Assembly (NCBI RefSeq): GCF_007786475.1
Contig: NZ_VNJJ01000005.1
Span: 124,001-188,000, forward strand
Reading direction: 5' to 3'
DNA length: 64,000 nucleotides
From: Cohnella terricola
Lineage (GTDB): Bacteria > Bacillota > Bacilli > Paenibacillales > Paenibacillaceae
Positions 8,379 through 18,900 of this stretch are shown here, piece by piece. The notes below the pieces were generated by a model, which saw only the letters and a list, made by a program, of their open reading frames with translations, was not told where the DNA came from and searched no databases. Position 1 is the first letter of the stretch. Every line of letters begins with the position of its first letter. Position numbers and translations under genes: made by a program.

Positions 8379-9638
8379 ATGAGCTCGACTAGTACGCAAC
8401 ATAAGCTCCGTTTCTCCGGCAAAAGGCATCGTTTGGCCAAGCCCGAACTGCTGGCGCCTGCGGGAAGCTTGGAAAAGCTGAAATTCGCCGTTCATTACGG
8501 CGCGGACGCCGTCTATATCGGCGGACAGAAATACGGGCTGAGGTCGAACGCGGACAACTTCACCTTCGAAGAGATGCGCGAAGGCGTCGAATTCGCGGCG
8601 AGATACGGAGCGAAAGTGTTCGTGGCGACGAATATATACGCCCATCAGGAAGATTTGGACGGCGTTGCCGAGTATTTGAAGCAATTGGAGGACGCCGGGA
8701 TCGCCGCCATTATCGCAGCCGATCCCGCGATCGTAGAAACCGCTCAGAGAGTAGCGCCGAAGCTCGAAGTGCATCTGAGCACGCAGCAATCGACGATGAA
8801 CTGGCAGGCGGTGCAATTCTGGAAGGAAGAAGGATTGCCGCGCGTCGTGTTGGCCAGGGAGACGACAATGGAGGAAATCGCGGAGATGAAAGCCCGCGTC
8901 GACGTCGAGCTCGAGGTGTTTATACACGGAGCGATGTGTTCGTCTGTGTCCGGACGCTGCGTATTATCCAACCATTTTACGGATCGCGATTCTAACAGGG
9001 GAGGCTGCTGCCAATCCTGCCGCTGGAAATACGATCTGCATGCCGACGAGCAATCGGTCATGGAGCCGGGGCAGAACCCGTTTACGATGGGCTCCAAGGA
9101 TCTGTGCATGATTCGCCATATTCCGGATCTCGTCGATGCCGGGGTGGACAGCTTCAAGATCGAAGGAAGAATGAAGAGCATCCATTACGTCGCTTCCGTC
9201 GTGAACGTCTATAGGCAAGCGATCGATGCTTATATGGCCGATCCGGATCGATACGAGCTGCGCCCGGAGTGGATCGAAGATATCGGCAAAGCCGCGAACC
9301 GTCCTCTGAATACGGGATTCTTCTATACGACGCCGGGAGCGGAGGAACATATTTATGAGCCGGAAGAAAAACCTGCGCCGTACGATTTCGCCGCGGTCGT
9401 GACCGATTACGATGAATCGACAGGAATCGCCACCGTTCAGCAGCGCTCTCCTTTTCGCCCCGGCATGGAAGTGGAGTTTTTCGGTCCCGGCGGCAGGCAA
9501 TTCGTCCAGACGCTGGGCGAAATGACGGACGAAGAAGGCAATCCGCTAACCGTCGCTCGCCATCCTTTGCAGAAAATTCGTCTGAAAACCGAGTTTCCTG
9601 TCGCGCCTCTCGATATTATGCGCAAAAGGTTGCATTAA
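8379..9638 (+). CDS. Peptidase U32 family protein, TrhP2-like (YrrO)
   Basis: Protein of 419 aa, the length of YrrO/TrhP2. It has the U32 signature EVFIHGAMCSSVSGRC with the cysteine set later completed by GCCQSCRW and GSKDLCMI, a probable Fe-S/metal site, and a C-terminal U32 domain. Family members hydroxylate tRNA or rRNA uridine/cytidine using prephenate; the old peptidase name is historical. It is co-directional with and 25 nt after the TrhP1-like gene, with AGGAGG before ATG 8379. The methyltransferase gene trmR (yrrM), which precedes yrrN in Bacillus, is absent here. Confidence 0.9.
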   Translation: MSSTSTQHKLRFSGKRHRLAKPELLAPAGSLEKLKFAVHYGADAVYIGGQKYGLRSNADNFTFEEMREGVEFAARYGAKVFVATNIYAHQEDLDGVAEYLKQLEDAGIAAIIAADPAIVETAQRVAPKLEVHLSTQQSTMNWQAVQFWKEEGLPRVVLARETTMEEIAEMKARVDVELEVFIHGAMCSSVSGRCVLSNHFTDRDSNRGGCCQSCRWKYDLHADEQSVMEPGQNPFTMGSKDLCMIRHIPDLVDAGVDSFKIEGRMKSIHYVASVVNVYRQAIDAYMADPDRYELRPEWIEDIGKAANRPLNTGFFYTTPGAEEHIYEPEEKPAPYDFAAVVTDYDESTGIATVQQRSPFRPGMEVEFFGPGGRQFVQTLGEMTDEEGNPLTVARHPLQKIRLKTEFPVAPLDIMRKRLH

Positions 9639-9707
9639 AAAATTTTTATCTGAGCATAAAGAATTAGAGGAAATAGGTATAGACTTGTCGAATTTGTCAT
9701 CCTAAGG

Positions 9708-9736
9708 TAAACATTGCCATGCTAGTGGCCGATAAT
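9708..9736 (+). promoter_or_regulatory. Sigma-D (sigma-28) promoter of the chemoreceptor gene
   Basis: TAAA (9708-9711), a 16-bp spacer and GCCGATAAT (9728-9736) match the flagellar/chemotaxis sigma-D consensus. It lies about 80 bp upstream of the chemoreceptor start. This implies the strain has a sigma-D regulon and that the receptor is co-expressed with late flagellar genes. Confidence 0.85.
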
Positions 9737-9814
9737 TACTTTGTTGACAATTTGGCAAGTCTATTTCTTTGCCGTTATACAGTCGTCACTACATAGTTGG
9801 AGGAGTTATTGCAG

Positions 9815-11926
9815 ATGAAGAAATCGTGGCGTGAGAGAATGGGAACGGTGAATTGGAAAAAAGCGACCGATTCCGTGAACGGTCTATCCAAAAAAGTTGG
9901 AGGCCAGTTCAAAGACTCCAAATTCGAAAACCCGATTCGTTCCGTTGGAATGAAGCTGTTTTTGCTGATTTTTTGCAGCATTCTCGCATGCGTGCTTTCA
10001 TTAGGTTGGTTCTCTTATTCCAAGTCCAGCTCGATCATTCAGCAGAAGGTATCCGATTCAAGCCAACAAACCGCGGTGCAGACGGCGGGTAAGATCGCTT
10101 TGCTGCTCGAAGGCTATGAAAGACAGTCTTTGCAGTTCATTACCGATTCGTCGTTCACCAAACTGTTGAGCACAATGGCCAATACGAAAGACGATTATGA
10201 GGCTTTCGACTCATCTAGACAGCTCACGGAAAAGATGGGCAGCGTGGCGATGGCCGATTCGAACTACGAATCGATCTCGCTGATCCCGGTAGACGGGAAG
10301 GGCCAGGCGCTGAGCACCGGAACCTCGGTAAACAAAGAAGGCTTATTGGAGCAACCATTTCTGCAGCAGGTTATCGAGGCCAACGGACGCGCGGTCTGGA
10401 TTCCGACGCTTGCCAAAGGTGTAGACGGCACCCGAGGCACGCCGACGTTCGCATTGGCTCGCGTGCTTAATCAAGGAAAATCCTTTTTGATGATTTTGGA
10501 GATTAAAATTAAGACATTGGACGACGAGATGAAAACGGTGAACTTCGGTGAAGGAAGTTCTTCCTACATCGTCTCAAGCGACGGAACTATCGTATATGGG
10601 CCTAATGAAGAGGTTATGGGTGCCAAGTACGAGTACGAAGTACCTGGAGACGGAGAGTCCGCGACGATTGTCATGGACACGAAAACGTTGAGTTCGGCAG
10701 GCGAACTGAAAAACAACGGTTGGAAGTTGATCGGAAACATCCCGGTATCCGAGTTGGTCAAGGATGCCAAAGTGATCAGCAACCTGACATGGATTATGTC
10801 CTTAATCGCGGCGGTAATCGCCGGTGCAATCGGATTGATCGTTATGATGTCGGTAGGCCGTCCGCTCGCCCAATTGCGCACGCTGATGAACGAAGGCGAG
10901 CGCGGAAACTTGACCGTTCGGTCGACGATCCGGAAGAAAGACGAGATCGGCCAAGTATCCGACAGCTTTAACCGGATGATGGAAGAAATTACGGGACTCG
11001 TTCGCCAGACGAACCTATCTGCTCAGGAAGTGCTAGATACAGCTACTTCCCTCACCGACGCTTCCCGCAAAACGGCCGGAGCGGCGAAAGAAATCGCGAT
11101 CGCGACCGAAGAGATCGCCAACGGGGCGACGAATCTCGCGGTAGAGTCGGAGAAGGGAACCGATTTGACGATCCAGATCGGAACTCAAGTTCAATCGGTT
11201 ATCGATTCGAACTTCGAAATGGGACAATCCGCCAACGAAGTAGAAGAAGCGGGACGCACGGGTTCGGTATACATGGGTTCTTTGATCGAGAAAACGGGTC
11301 AAACCGAAGAAATGACGCGTTCGATGGTCGAAAAGGTAGACAAGCTGAAAGAAAGCACCGGATCGATCCGCAAAATTCTGGACGTGCTCGGCAATATCAC
11401 GAAGCAAACGAATATTTTGTCCTTGAACGCGACGATCGAGGCGGCAAGAGCCGGCGCGGCGGGCAAAGGCTTCATGGTCGTCGCCGACGAGATCCGCAAA
11501 CTCGCGGATCAATCTCGCGAATCGATCGGAGTCGTAGGCGGCATCGTCGAGAATATCGCTCGTGAGATCGACGAGACGGTCAGCGTTCTATCCGAAGCCT
11601 ATCCGATCTTCCAGGAACAGATTGAATCCGTGCGCGAAGCGAACCAAATCTTCGTGACGGTTCAAGACAACATGGGCGGATTTATCCAACGGCTCGAATC
11701 GGCTACGGATTCCGTTCGCCAACTCGAAGACGCTCAGAACACGCTCTCGCTGGCAATGAGCAACGTCAGCGCGGTTGCCGAAGAAGCATCCGCGACGTCG
11801 GAAGAAGTCGCTTCTCTCAGTAACGAGCAACTGAACATCAGTGATGGTCTGGTACAGTTGTCCAATCGCCTAGAAGCGGTATCCGGCCAATTGCGTGAGT
11901 CGCTCAGCCGGTTTACAGTTTCTTAA
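9815..11926 (+). CDS. Methyl-accepting chemotaxis protein
   Basis: Transmembrane chemoreceptor of 703 aa. The cytoplasmic tail (1-45) is followed by TM1 (about 46-68), an extracellular Cache-like sensor (to about 325), TM2 ([20 protein letters not shown]), HAMP, and a signalling domain. The CheA/CheW-binding hairpin tip is [20 protein letters not shown] followed by [15 protein letters not shown]. The ligand is not predictable. ATG 9815 follows GGAGGAG by about 9 nt; TTG 9797 lies inside that RBS and is less likely. The gene is monocistronic, between a sigma-D promoter and a strong terminator. Confidence 0.95.
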   Translation: MKKSWRERMGTVNWKKATDSVNGLSKKVGGQFKDSKFENPIRSVGMKLFLLIFCSILACVLSLGWFSYSKSSSIIQQKVSDSSQQTAVQTAGKIALLLEGYERQSLQFITDSSFTKLLSTMANTKDDYEAFDSSRQLTEKMGSVAMADSNYESISLIPVDGKGQALSTGTSVNKEGLLEQPFLQQVIEANGRAVWIPTLAKGVDGTRGTPTFALARVLNQGKSFLMILEIKIKTLDDEMKTVNFGEGSSSYIVSSDGTIVYGPNEEVMGAKYEYEVPGDGESATIVMDTKTLSSAGELKNNGWKLIGNIPVSELVKDAKVISNLTWIMSLIAAVIAGAIGLIVMMSVGRPLAQLRTLMNEGERGNLTVRSTIRKKDEIGQVSDSFNRMMEEITGLVRQTNLSAQEVLDTATSLTDASRKTAGAAKEIAIATEEIANGATNLAVESEKGTDLTIQIGTQVQSVIDSNFEMGQSANEVEEAGRTGSVYMGSLIEKTGQTEEMTRSMVEKVDKLKESTGSIRKILDVLGNITKQTNILSLNATIEAARAGAAGKGFMVVADEIRKLADQSRESIGVVGGIVENIAREIDETVSVLSEAYPIFQEQIESVREANQIFVTVQDNMGGFIQRLESATDSVRQLEDAQNTLSLAMSNVSAVAEEASATSEEVASLSNEQLNISDGLVQLSNRLEAVSGQLRESLSRFTVS

Positions 11927-11943
11927 TTCGCGAAGGCTTATAA

Positions 11944-11976
11944 GCAGGCAGAGGAAGTTCCTCTGCCTGCTTTTTG
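11944..11976 (+). terminator. Terminator of the chemoreceptor gene
   Basis: GCAGGCAGAGGAA (11944-11956) and its complement up to 11970 form a 13-bp perfect stem, followed by TTTTT. Confidence 0.93.
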
Positions 11977-12032
11977 TTATGCTGCGAAATGGAAATAATA
12001 GAGGAGTAAAATAACGAAGGGAGCCGTCGTTC

Positions 12033-13874
12033 ATGAGACGCGTGCGGTCGATCAGAGGATTCCATGTCCTGTTGATGCTGGCAATATTGCTTGGAGTGGA
12101 AGGAGCGAGATTAGCCTGGATCCAGATGGGCTACGGAGGTCCTGGCTCCGCAAGCGTGAACGCGATCAGCCGCGGCGCCATACTGCAAAGAACGGACGAC
12201 CTCGTCCTCGACAGCGGACGCGGGCGGTTTTTGGATCGGAAAGGCCGCCTCCTCGCTGGAGTTACGGTACAAGGGTTAGCCGCTTTCCCGGACAACGGAA
12301 TGCCGCGGGGGCTGGATAAAGATATTCGCGCGCTCGCCGCATCCCTCGGCACGGATGCGGAGATGCTGGATAATTGGTTGACGGAACTGCGGGAACCGGG
12401 ACTCTGGAAGGACGAACCGGGCTCGGGACGGGCGCTAGGTCTTACCGACGAACAAATCCGGCAGGTCGAAAGATCCGGTCTGCTCGGCGTATCCGTTCTC
12501 CCGTATGTCAATCGCTATCCGGCGGAGCTTGCCCCGCTGCACGCGATCGGTTACATCTCCCAGCATCCCGAACACGTTCTTCAAATCTACGGCAAACATA
12601 TCGAACGCGGCCGAATGAACCTGACGAATCCGATCGGTGGAGCCGGGCTGGAAAAATCGTTGGACCGTTTCCTGCAGGGGAGAGCGCCAACGACGGTTAA
12701 ACAGGTTACCGATGCGGCTAGACGCCCGCTTGAGGGGCTGGGACTTCGATTAACGTCGTCCCGCAACCCTCACTTCCCCGTGCACGTCACGACGACGCTC
12801 GATATGGATATCCAGCGTATTGCGGAAAACGTCATGAACAGGTACGGCATCGGCAAAGGCGCGGTCGTCGTGCTCGACGCGGCTAACGCGGACATTCTGG
12901 CGATGGTGTCGCTTCCCCGGCTGAATCCTTATCGTATTGGAGCCAAAGGGACCGATGAGCGCAATCACGCGGTGACCGCCGTTCCGCCTGGCTCCGTGTT
13001 TAAAACGGTGACGCTGGCGGCGGCTCTGGAGTCCGGCGTTACGGACTGGAAAGAAACGTTCTTTTGCGATGGGAAATATGGAAAGTACGGTCTGAAATGT
13101 TGGAAAAAAGGCGGTCACGGACATCTCACGCTGGAACAGGCATATGCAGAATCGTGCAACGTCGCCTTTGCTGGATTGGCGGAGCGACTGGATCCGGCCT
13201 GGCTGCAGATTACTGCAGAGCGTATGGGGCTCGGCAGGCAAATTGGATGGCATGCGAATAACTTCGTGGATGGCAAACCGCTTCGGCTGATCGAAGAGGA
13301 GGACGCGGGTACGATCTTTCTGAATAAGCAGATCGCCCGGGACGGCGGAGCGCGAGCAGGATCCGGGATCGGGCAGCGGGACGTGAGAATTACTCCGCTA
13401 CAGGCGGCGAATATGGCGGTCACGATATTGCATGACGGCTATGTGTTTTCTCCCCGCCTTGTGAAAGATATCCGTTACGCGGACGGAGGATTGATGGCCG
13501 AACTAAAGACGCAGTCGTCCCCATCGAAATATGGGCGTATCGAATCAAGCACGGCTGCCCGCCTGAGGCAAGGGATGCTTGCGGTCGCACGAGAAGGCAC
13601 GGCCGCGAGCGCGCTAAGCGGATCGGCGTGGACGCTCGCCGGAAAGTCGGGTACAGCCGAACTTGCTGGCAATCAAAAGGCCCGTAACGACCAATGGTTC
13701 GTCGGTTACGGGCCTGCGAAGGGAAAACCACATTATACTGTTGCCGTGCTGATCGAGGATCAGCCGGCCGGATTGCGCAATCGCGGAGCGACGTTGTTCG
13801 GCGCGATTATGGACGGGATTCGCCAGTTGGAGAAGAAGAATCGGCTGGCTGAGGAGCAAGCGGGTGAACGGTAA
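12033..13874 (+). CDS. Class B penicillin-binding protein, PbpI/YrrR-like transpeptidase
   Basis: A peptidoglycan DD-transpeptidase of 613 aa with a single N-terminal membrane helix (about residues 10-25), a PBP dimerisation domain and a C-terminal penicillin-binding domain. The three active-site motifs are intact: SVFK (S321, K324), SCN (S374-N376) and KSGT (K538). B. subtilis pbpI (yrrR) lies in the same neighbourhood and is expressed in sporulation, so this is the likely counterpart, though the substrate role is inferred. Its last 68 bp overlap the 3' end of the convergent ytvI-like gene, an unusual arrangement with no room for a terminator. Confidence 0.88.
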   Translation: MRRVRSIRGFHVLLMLAILLGVEGARLAWIQMGYGGPGSASVNAISRGAILQRTDDLVLDSGRGRFLDRKGRLLAGVTVQGLAAFPDNGMPRGLDKDIRALAASLGTDAEMLDNWLTELREPGLWKDEPGSGRALGLTDEQIRQVERSGLLGVSVLPYVNRYPAELAPLHAIGYISQHPEHVLQIYGKHIERGRMNLTNPIGGAGLEKSLDRFLQGRAPTTVKQVTDAARRPLEGLGLRLTSSRNPHFPVHVTTTLDMDIQRIAENVMNRYGIGKGAVVVLDAANADILAMVSLPRLNPYRIGAKGTDERNHAVTAVPPGSVFKTVTLAAALESGVTDWKETFFCDGKYGKYGLKCWKKGGHGHLTLEQAYAESCNVAFAGLAERLDPAWLQITAERMGLGRQIGWHANNFVDGKPLRLIEEEDAGTIFLNKQIARDGGARAGSGIGQRDVRITPLQAANMAVTILHDGYVFSPRLVKDIRYADGGLMAELKTQSSPSKYGRIESSTAARLRQGMLAVAREGTAASALSGSAWTLAGKSGTAELAGNQKARNDQWFVGYGPAKGKPHYTVAVLIEDQPAGLRNRGATLFGAIMDGIRQLEKKNRLAEEQAGER

Positions 13875-14952
13875 ACTCTTCTTTCGGAAAACGTATCCAT
13901 TTGTTAAAGTAACCTTGGTCGTACAAGGCTTTCAGCAAGATCATCAGAATCGGCGCCAGAATCAGTCCTGCTACGCCGAATAGCGACAGGGAAATCATCA
14001 TGAAGGCAAGCATCGTAAAGGCGGATACGCCGACAGTCTGGCCGGTGATGCGCGGTTCGAGGAACTGCCGCGTGAGCGTGACGACTAGGAGCAAGGCGGT
14101 CAGCCAGATCGCAAGGGTCGTTTCACCCGTGACGAATAGATAGACGATCCAAGGAATAAATAAAGTATTAACACCAAGAAGCGGCAATATATCGAAAATG
14201 CCCGCGAGCAACGCGATGGAGAAGGCGTTGTCCACGCCAAGCGCCAATAATGCCGCGAATATGACGAGGAACGTAATGCTGATCAGCTTCCCTTGCGCCT
14301 TCAAGTAAGCGCCGATCCCTTTGAATACGTTGTTGCGCAAAAACTCGAAAGCGACCTTGAGCGTTTTCGGTGCGCGTTCTTTACTCAGCCTTTTCCAAGT
14401 TTCGATCTCCAGGCTTAAGAAATAAGCAAGTATGATCGCGATCGATAGATTGAGAATAAACGAAGAGAACGAGGTTAGGAGTCCGACCAGCCATTTCAGG
14501 AAGTTGCCTGCCCAATTCGCTCCGAGATCGGTGACGTAAGCAGTCGCTTCTGTTAATTTATCCGCAATTCCGGGAGGCAACGCTTCGATCTGATCCTGAA
14601 GATTTGTCGTAATCGCATTGACTTGATGTTCGAGCAGCTTCTGGTATTTGGGCAAATCGTCGGCAAGCTGCGTTATCTGAATCGTAAAAATGTAACCAAG
14701 CCCAAAGAAAGCGGCAAGGATGATCAAAGCAAAAAACAAAATGCTAATCCCGGTCGCAATCGACTTCGGGAGTCCGATTCGATTTAACCGTTTGGCGAGC
14801 GGTTCGATAATCCAAAAAACGACGAACGAGAGAAATACGGGCGTCGCGAGGTTATACAAATAGCTGAACACATACATCGTAACCCATACGGTGAGGACGA
14901 TGACCCCGATATCGAAAACGGTCCTCCAATATTTCTGGTACAAAGACAACAT
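13807..14952 (-). CDS. AI-2E family / sporulation membrane protein YtvI-like
   Basis: A 381-aa membrane protein with about seven hydrophobic segments and the AI-2E signature region GIFDILPLLGVNTLFIPW, followed by LTRQFLEPRITGQTVGVS. It resembles the YtvI branch (sporulation integral membrane protein) more than the YrrI copy at 439-1509; function and cargo are unknown. RBS AAAAGGGTGA precedes its ATG at 14952. The proline/serine-rich tail (PQPADSSSPTGESRP) is encoded in the 68 bp that overlap the convergent PBP gene. Confidence 0.82.
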   Translation of the reverse strand: MLSLYQKYWRTVFDIGVIVLTVWVTMYVFSYLYNLATPVFLSFVVFWIIEPLAKRLNRIGLPKSIATGISILFFALIILAAFFGLGYIFTIQITQLADDLPKYQKLLEHQVNAITTNLQDQIEALPPGIADKLTEATAYVTDLGANWAGNFLKWLVGLLTSFSSFILNLSIAIILAYFLSLEIETWKRLSKERAPKTLKVAFEFLRNNVFKGIGAYLKAQGKLISITFLVIFAALLALGVDNAFSIALLAGIFDILPLLGVNTLFIPWIVYLFVTGETTLAIWLTALLLVVTLTRQFLEPRITGQTVGVSAFTMLAFMMISLSLFGVAGLILAPILMILLKALYDQGYFNKWIRFPKEEFTVHPLAPQPADSSSPTGESRP

Positions 14953-15136
14953 CGACTAAGTCACCCTTTTCTGCGCTCGATTGCAGAGCAAGTCTATTCC
15001 ATTTATCGCTTATTGTACACGAATGCAAAAAAGATGCCTATAAGAATGCCTATTTTCCGATCGAATATGTTAAAATAAAAGGCAAGCAAACGAACGCGTA
15101 CATTATATTATGGCAAATCAAGTTGGTGGGGAAGGC

Positions 15137-16543
15137 ATGGAAATCATCCTTTGGATCGGTTTTTATTTTTTGACTTTTTACGCTTTTTTGCCGGCTTTGG
15201 TGAGCCGGATTTTCGGTTTTAGGGTATTTACGAAAGGCAGATCGGACAGCGGAATCGCTCTGACGTTCGACGACGGACCGGATCCCGAATATACGCCCAA
15301 AATGCTCGATCTGCTGAAACGCCACGGCGCGAAAGCGACTTTTTTCGTAGTCGGGGAAAATGCGGAGAAGTATCCGGAGATCGTCGCGAGAATTCATGAG
15401 GAAGGTCATATTCTGGGCATACATAATTACGTCCATCATATGAACTGGTTCATGAGACCGAGCACAGTAAAGCGGCAGATCGACCAAACCTCGGATCTGA
15501 TCAAACGCATTACGGGGACAAGACCGCTTTATTATCGCCCTCCTTGGGGGATTCTGAACGTATTCGACTATGCGAACCTGGGTTATCTTCAGATCGTCCT
15601 CTGGACGTCCCTTTTCGGGGATTGGAGAAAAAAAATCGGGCCGGATAAGCTCTACCGCCGCATGAAGCAGAAGCTGAAACCTGGCCAAGTGTTCTTGCTA
15701 CACGACTGCGGCAGCACGTTCGGCGCGGATCGCGACGCTCCGGCCAATACGCTCTCCGCGCTGACGAAGATTTTGGATGACGGCAAGGAGAAGGGCTACC
15801 GGTTTATCGGCATCGACGAGATGATCGCGGTAACCGAGCAAGCGAAAAAGAAAAACAAATCCCGCCAGGCCGCGAAGGGATCCGAAGCGCGCGGCCAAGA
15901 AGAGCGCGTGGCTGAGCGCAAATCGTCCATCGGGCCGATCAAGAAAATCGTCGTCAGCTTGTGGATGTTATGGGAAAAGCTGTTCCATGTCCTGTTTAAG
16001 CTTCGTCCCGTCGGAGACGCGCATTTTTTCAATTATCGTGTTCGCCGCTATTCGGGTCCTCCGCTAGACTTGCGCAACGATCGCACGTTAAGATCGGGAG
16101 ACCATATTATGGAGATCCATTTCGAGAATCAAATGCTGTTCGAGATGGGGATGAAATCGAAGACGTCACTGCAGCTCGCCATCCGCATCATTCGCGAGAT
16201 CGAGAAAACGCTGCCGGATTTAGCCAGGGAGCTGGCCGTTGTGCCGAAGGGCGATCAGGTCAAAGCGCTGTACGGGGTATCCATGATTCATAGAGGTTCG
16301 GAGGGACTCGGGTTCGAGACGTTCGAGCTGCCTAAAGGACTGTTCGCGCGATTGACGAATGTGTACTTGCGTTTCTTGATTCGCGTTATCCACCCTACGG
16401 GCAACCAGAGAGTTCGCGAGCATAGCGACACGCTAAATCCGCGGATGCTGATCATGGAGCGCAATACGCTGCTCGAATGGGCGGACGAATCGAGGCCGAA
16501 TCGCAGACCGAATCGCGAACGCCCGGTCGAGTCGAGTTTATAA
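15137..16543 (+). CDS. Polysaccharide deacetylase family protein (NodB domain) with C-terminal extension
   Basis: Carbohydrate esterase 4 protein of 468 aa. A membrane anchor (about 2-22) is followed by the NodB domain with motif TFDDGPD (T43-D49), a metal-site HNYVHH pattern and RPPWG. From about residue 270 a second region of roughly 190 aa, rich in basic residues at first, follows; it may be a YkoP-type domain, which I state with caution. The likely role is removal of acetyl groups from a cell-wall polysaccharide at the outer membrane face. ATG 15137 has GGGGAAGG just upstream; ATG 15110 has no RBS. Its transcript should run through repeat array 1 to the terminator at 17028. Confidence 0.88.
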   Translation: MEIILWIGFYFLTFYAFLPALVSRIFGFRVFTKGRSDSGIALTFDDGPDPEYTPKMLDLLKRHGAKATFFVVGENAEKYPEIVARIHEEGHILGIHNYVHHMNWFMRPSTVKRQIDQTSDLIKRITGTRPLYYRPPWGILNVFDYANLGYLQIVLWTSLFGDWRKKIGPDKLYRRMKQKLKPGQVFLLHDCGSTFGADRDAPANTLSALTKILDDGKEKGYRFIGIDEMIAVTEQAKKKNKSRQAAKGSEARGQEERVAERKSSIGPIKKIVVSLWMLWEKLFHVLFKLRPVGDAHFFNYRVRRYSGPPLDLRNDRTLRSGDHIMEIHFENQMLFEMGMKSKTSLQLAIRIIREIEKTLPDLARELAVVPKGDQVKALYGVSMIHRGSEGLGFETFELPKGLFARLTNVYLRFLIRVIHPTGNQRVREHSDTLNPRMLIMERNTLLEWADESRPNRRPNRERPVESSL

Positions 16544-16589
16544 CGGTTTTCGGGTATGTATCTACTTCCGGTTGCTGCTTCGAGGTGTT

Positions 16590-17020
16590 GTAACGGTCTG
16601 CGGGACCGTTACAGAGCAAGCGGCCAGGGTTTTGGTGGTTGTAACGGTCTGCCGGACCGTTACAGGGCGAGTTGCCAGAGTTTTGGTGGCTGTAACGGTC
16701 TGCGGGACCGTTACAGAGCGAGTGGTCAGGGTATTGGTGGCTGTAACGGTCTGCGGGACCGTTACAGGGCGAGTTGCCAGAGTTTTGTTGGCTGTAACGG
16801 TCTGCGGGACCGTTACAGAGGGAGTGGCCAGGGTTTTGGTGGTTGTAACGGTCTGCCAGACCGTTACAGAGCGATCGGCCAGGGTTTTGGTGGTTGTAAC
16901 GGTCTGCCAGACCGTTACAGAGCGAGTGGTCAGGGTTTAGGTGGCTGTAACGGTCTGCGGGACCGTTACAGAGCGAGTGGTCAGGGTTTAGGTGGCTGTA
17001 ACGGTCTGCGGGACCGTTAT
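16590..17020. repeat. Tandem array 1: nine 51-bp units, each with a 23-bp palindrome
   Basis: Units start at 16590, 16641, 16692, 16743, 16794, 16845, 16896, 16947 and 16998, an exact 51-bp period. Each opens with GTAACGGTC, a 5-nt centre and GACCGTTAC; the arms are invariant except for the last base of the final copy. Centres vary (TGCGG, TGCCG, TGCCA); in copies 6 and 7 the palindrome extends to 11-bp arms. The 28-bp linkers vary at several positions. Since 51 is a multiple of 3, an open frame of 17-residue repeats runs through, but it has no RBS and I read it as non-coding. The array sits in the 3' untranslated region of the deacetylase gene. Confidence 0.95.
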
Positions 17021-17027
17021 AGTACCG

Positions 17028-17073
17028 AAAAAAAACTGGCGATACAGGGAATCCCTGTATCGCCAGTTTTTTT
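17028..17073. terminator. Bidirectional terminator between the deacetylase gene and ilvD
   Basis: A run of A, a 16-bp stem from ACTGGCGATACAGGGA (17034-17049) to its complement ending at 17067, then seven T. It can stop the plus-strand transcript coming through array 1 and the minus-strand ilvD transcript. Confidence 0.95.
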
Positions 17074-17082
17074 GCTTTACGA

Positions 17083-18768
17083 TTAGAATTTCATGACGCC
17101 GCCTTGGCTTGCGTTCGTTACCATTGCGGAATAGCGGGCGAGGTAACCGCGCTTGATTTTCGGTTCGAAGCCTTTCCATTCGGAGCGGCGACGTTCCATT
17201 TCCTCGTCGCTTACTTCAAGCGTGATGGAACGGTTGTTCATGTCCAGCTCGATGATATCGCCGTCCTGGACGAACGCGATCGGACCGCCTTCCGCCGCTT
17301 CCGGGGAAATATGCCCGATGGCGATTCCGCGGGACGCGCCGGAGAAACGTCCGTCGGTAATGAGGCCGACTTTCGTTCCGAGGCCCATGCCGACGATCTG
17401 GGAGGTCGGGGCAAGCATTTCCGGCATGCCCGGGCCGCCTTTAGGTCCTTCGTAGCGAATAACGACGACATGGCCTTCTTTGACTTTGCCTTCGGCAAGG
17501 CCTTGCAGAACGGCTTCTTGGGAATCGAAGCAGATCGCAGGTCCACGGTGGTAACCGCCAACCGATTTGTCGACGGCGCCGACTTTGATGATCGAGCCGC
17601 CCGGCGCAAGGTTGCCGAACAGAACGGACAAGCCGCCTTCTTTGGTATGTGGGTCGTCGATCGGACGGATAACCGAGTGATCGGTGATTTCCGCGCCTTC
17701 GACGTTTTCGCGCAGCGTTTTGGCGGAGACGGTCAGAACTTCGCCCTTGAGGGCTCCTTCTTTCTTGAACAGCTCGTTGATAATCGCGCTTACGCCGCCC
17801 GCGTTATGCAGATCTTCGATGTGATGATCGGAGGCGGGAGCAAGCTTGGACAAGTAAGGGACGCGTTTCGCCACTTCGTTGATCCGCTCGATCGGATACT
17901 CGATGCCGGCTTCGTGAGCGAGCGCGAGCGTGTGCAGAACGGTATTCGTCGAACCGCCCATCGCCATGTCGAGCGCGAACGCGTTGTCGATCGAGTCCAG
18001 CGTGACGATGTCGCGCGGTTTGATGTCTTTCTTGATTAGTTCCATCAGTTGGGTAGCCGACTGTCTGACGAAATCGCGGCGTTCGGGAGCGACGGCGAGA
18101 ATCGTGCCGTTGCCTGGAAGAGCTAGGCCGAGCACTTCCGCGAGACAGTTCATGGAGTTGGCAGTAAACATGCCGGAGCAGGAGCCACAGGTCGGGCAGC
18201 CGTATTGTTCGAGCTCGGTCAAGCTCTGCTCGTCAATCTTGCCGGTCATATATGCGCCGACGCCTTCGAATACGGATGTAAGCGAGATTGCGCGTCCATC
18301 CTTCGTACGTCCGGCTTTCATCGGTCCGCCGCTGACGAAGATCGTCGGAATGTTGACCCGCAGGGCGGCCATCATCATGCCGGGCGTGATTTTATCGCAG
18401 TTGGGAATACAGACCATTCCATCGAACCAGTGCGCGTTGACAACCGTCTCGACGGAATCCGCGATAATCTCGCGGCTCGCGAGCGAGTAGCGCATGCCGA
18501 TGTGGCCCATCGCGATGCCATCGTCTACGCCGATTGTATTGAATTCGAAAGGTACGCCGCCAGCTTCGCGAATGGCGTCCTTGACGATTTTGCCGAATTC
18601 CTGCAAGTGGATATGGCCGGGAACGATATCGATGTAAGAATTGCAGACGGCGATAAACGGTTTCCCGAAATCCTCTTCCTTAACGCCGGCGGCACGCAGC
18701 AAGCTGCGGTGCGGTGCGCGGTCGAAGCCTTTGGTGATCATGTCTGAGCGCATTTTTTTGTTAGCCAA
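17083..18768 (-). CDS. ilvD: Dihydroxy-acid dehydratase
   Basis: Fe-S enzyme of branched-chain amino-acid and pantothenate synthesis that dehydrates 2,3-dihydroxy-acids to 2-oxo acids. The 561-aa length is typical. Cluster-binding motifs are visible: [20 protein letters not shown] and [19 protein letters not shown]. The N-terminus [20 protein letters not shown] aligns with B. subtilis IlvD when the TTG at 18768 is used, and GAGGGG lies 8 nt upstream of it. The gene stands alone, away from other ilv genes, and is flanked on both sides by tandem repeat arrays. Confidence 0.97.
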   Translation of the reverse strand: MANKKMRSDMITKGFDRAPHRSLLRAAGVKEEDFGKPFIAVCNSYIDIVPGHIHLQEFGKIVKDAIREAGGVPFEFNTIGVDDGIAMGHIGMRYSLASREIIADSVETVVNAHWFDGMVCIPNCDKITPGMMMAALRVNIPTIFVSGGPMKAGRTKDGRAISLTSVFEGVGAYMTGKIDEQSLTELEQYGCPTCGSCSGMFTANSMNCLAEVLGLALPGNGTILAVAPERRDFVRQSATQLMELIKKDIKPRDIVTLDSIDNAFALDMAMGGSTNTVLHTLALAHEAGIEYPIERINEVAKRVPYLSKLAPASDHHIEDLHNAGGVSAIINELFKKEGALKGEVLTVSAKTLRENVEGAEITDHSVIRPIDDPHTKEGGLSVLFGNLAPGGSIIKVGAVDKSVGGYHRGPAICFDSQEAVLQGLAEGKVKEGHVVVIRYEGPKGGPGMPEMLAPTSQIVGMGLGTKVGLITDGRFSGASRGIAIGHISPEAAEGGPIAFVQDGDIIELDMNNRSITLEVSDEEMERRRSEWKGFEPKIKRGYLARYSAMVTNASQGGVMKF

Positions 18769-18900
18769 CTATTAGTCCCCTCGCTTTCGGATAAACCGGA
18801 ATGTTTTATCATATGATTTTAGCACAAATGCGGACGAATTGACTAGAATGGGCTTTCGGCTATGGTGAGGGAGCAAGCGCGATCGTGTGGCTTAACTATT

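Noticed and set aside
16590-17020. CRISPR array
   Set aside because: The segments between the palindromes are near-identical from unit to unit instead of unique, the repeats are contiguous, and no cas genes are present. The same holds for arrays 2 and 3.
16556-17086. Open frames made of 17-residue repeats through array 1 (and similar frames in arrays 2 and 3)
   Set aside because: They exist because the period is a multiple of three. They lack ribosome-binding sites, run in several frames at once and have no family resemblance.
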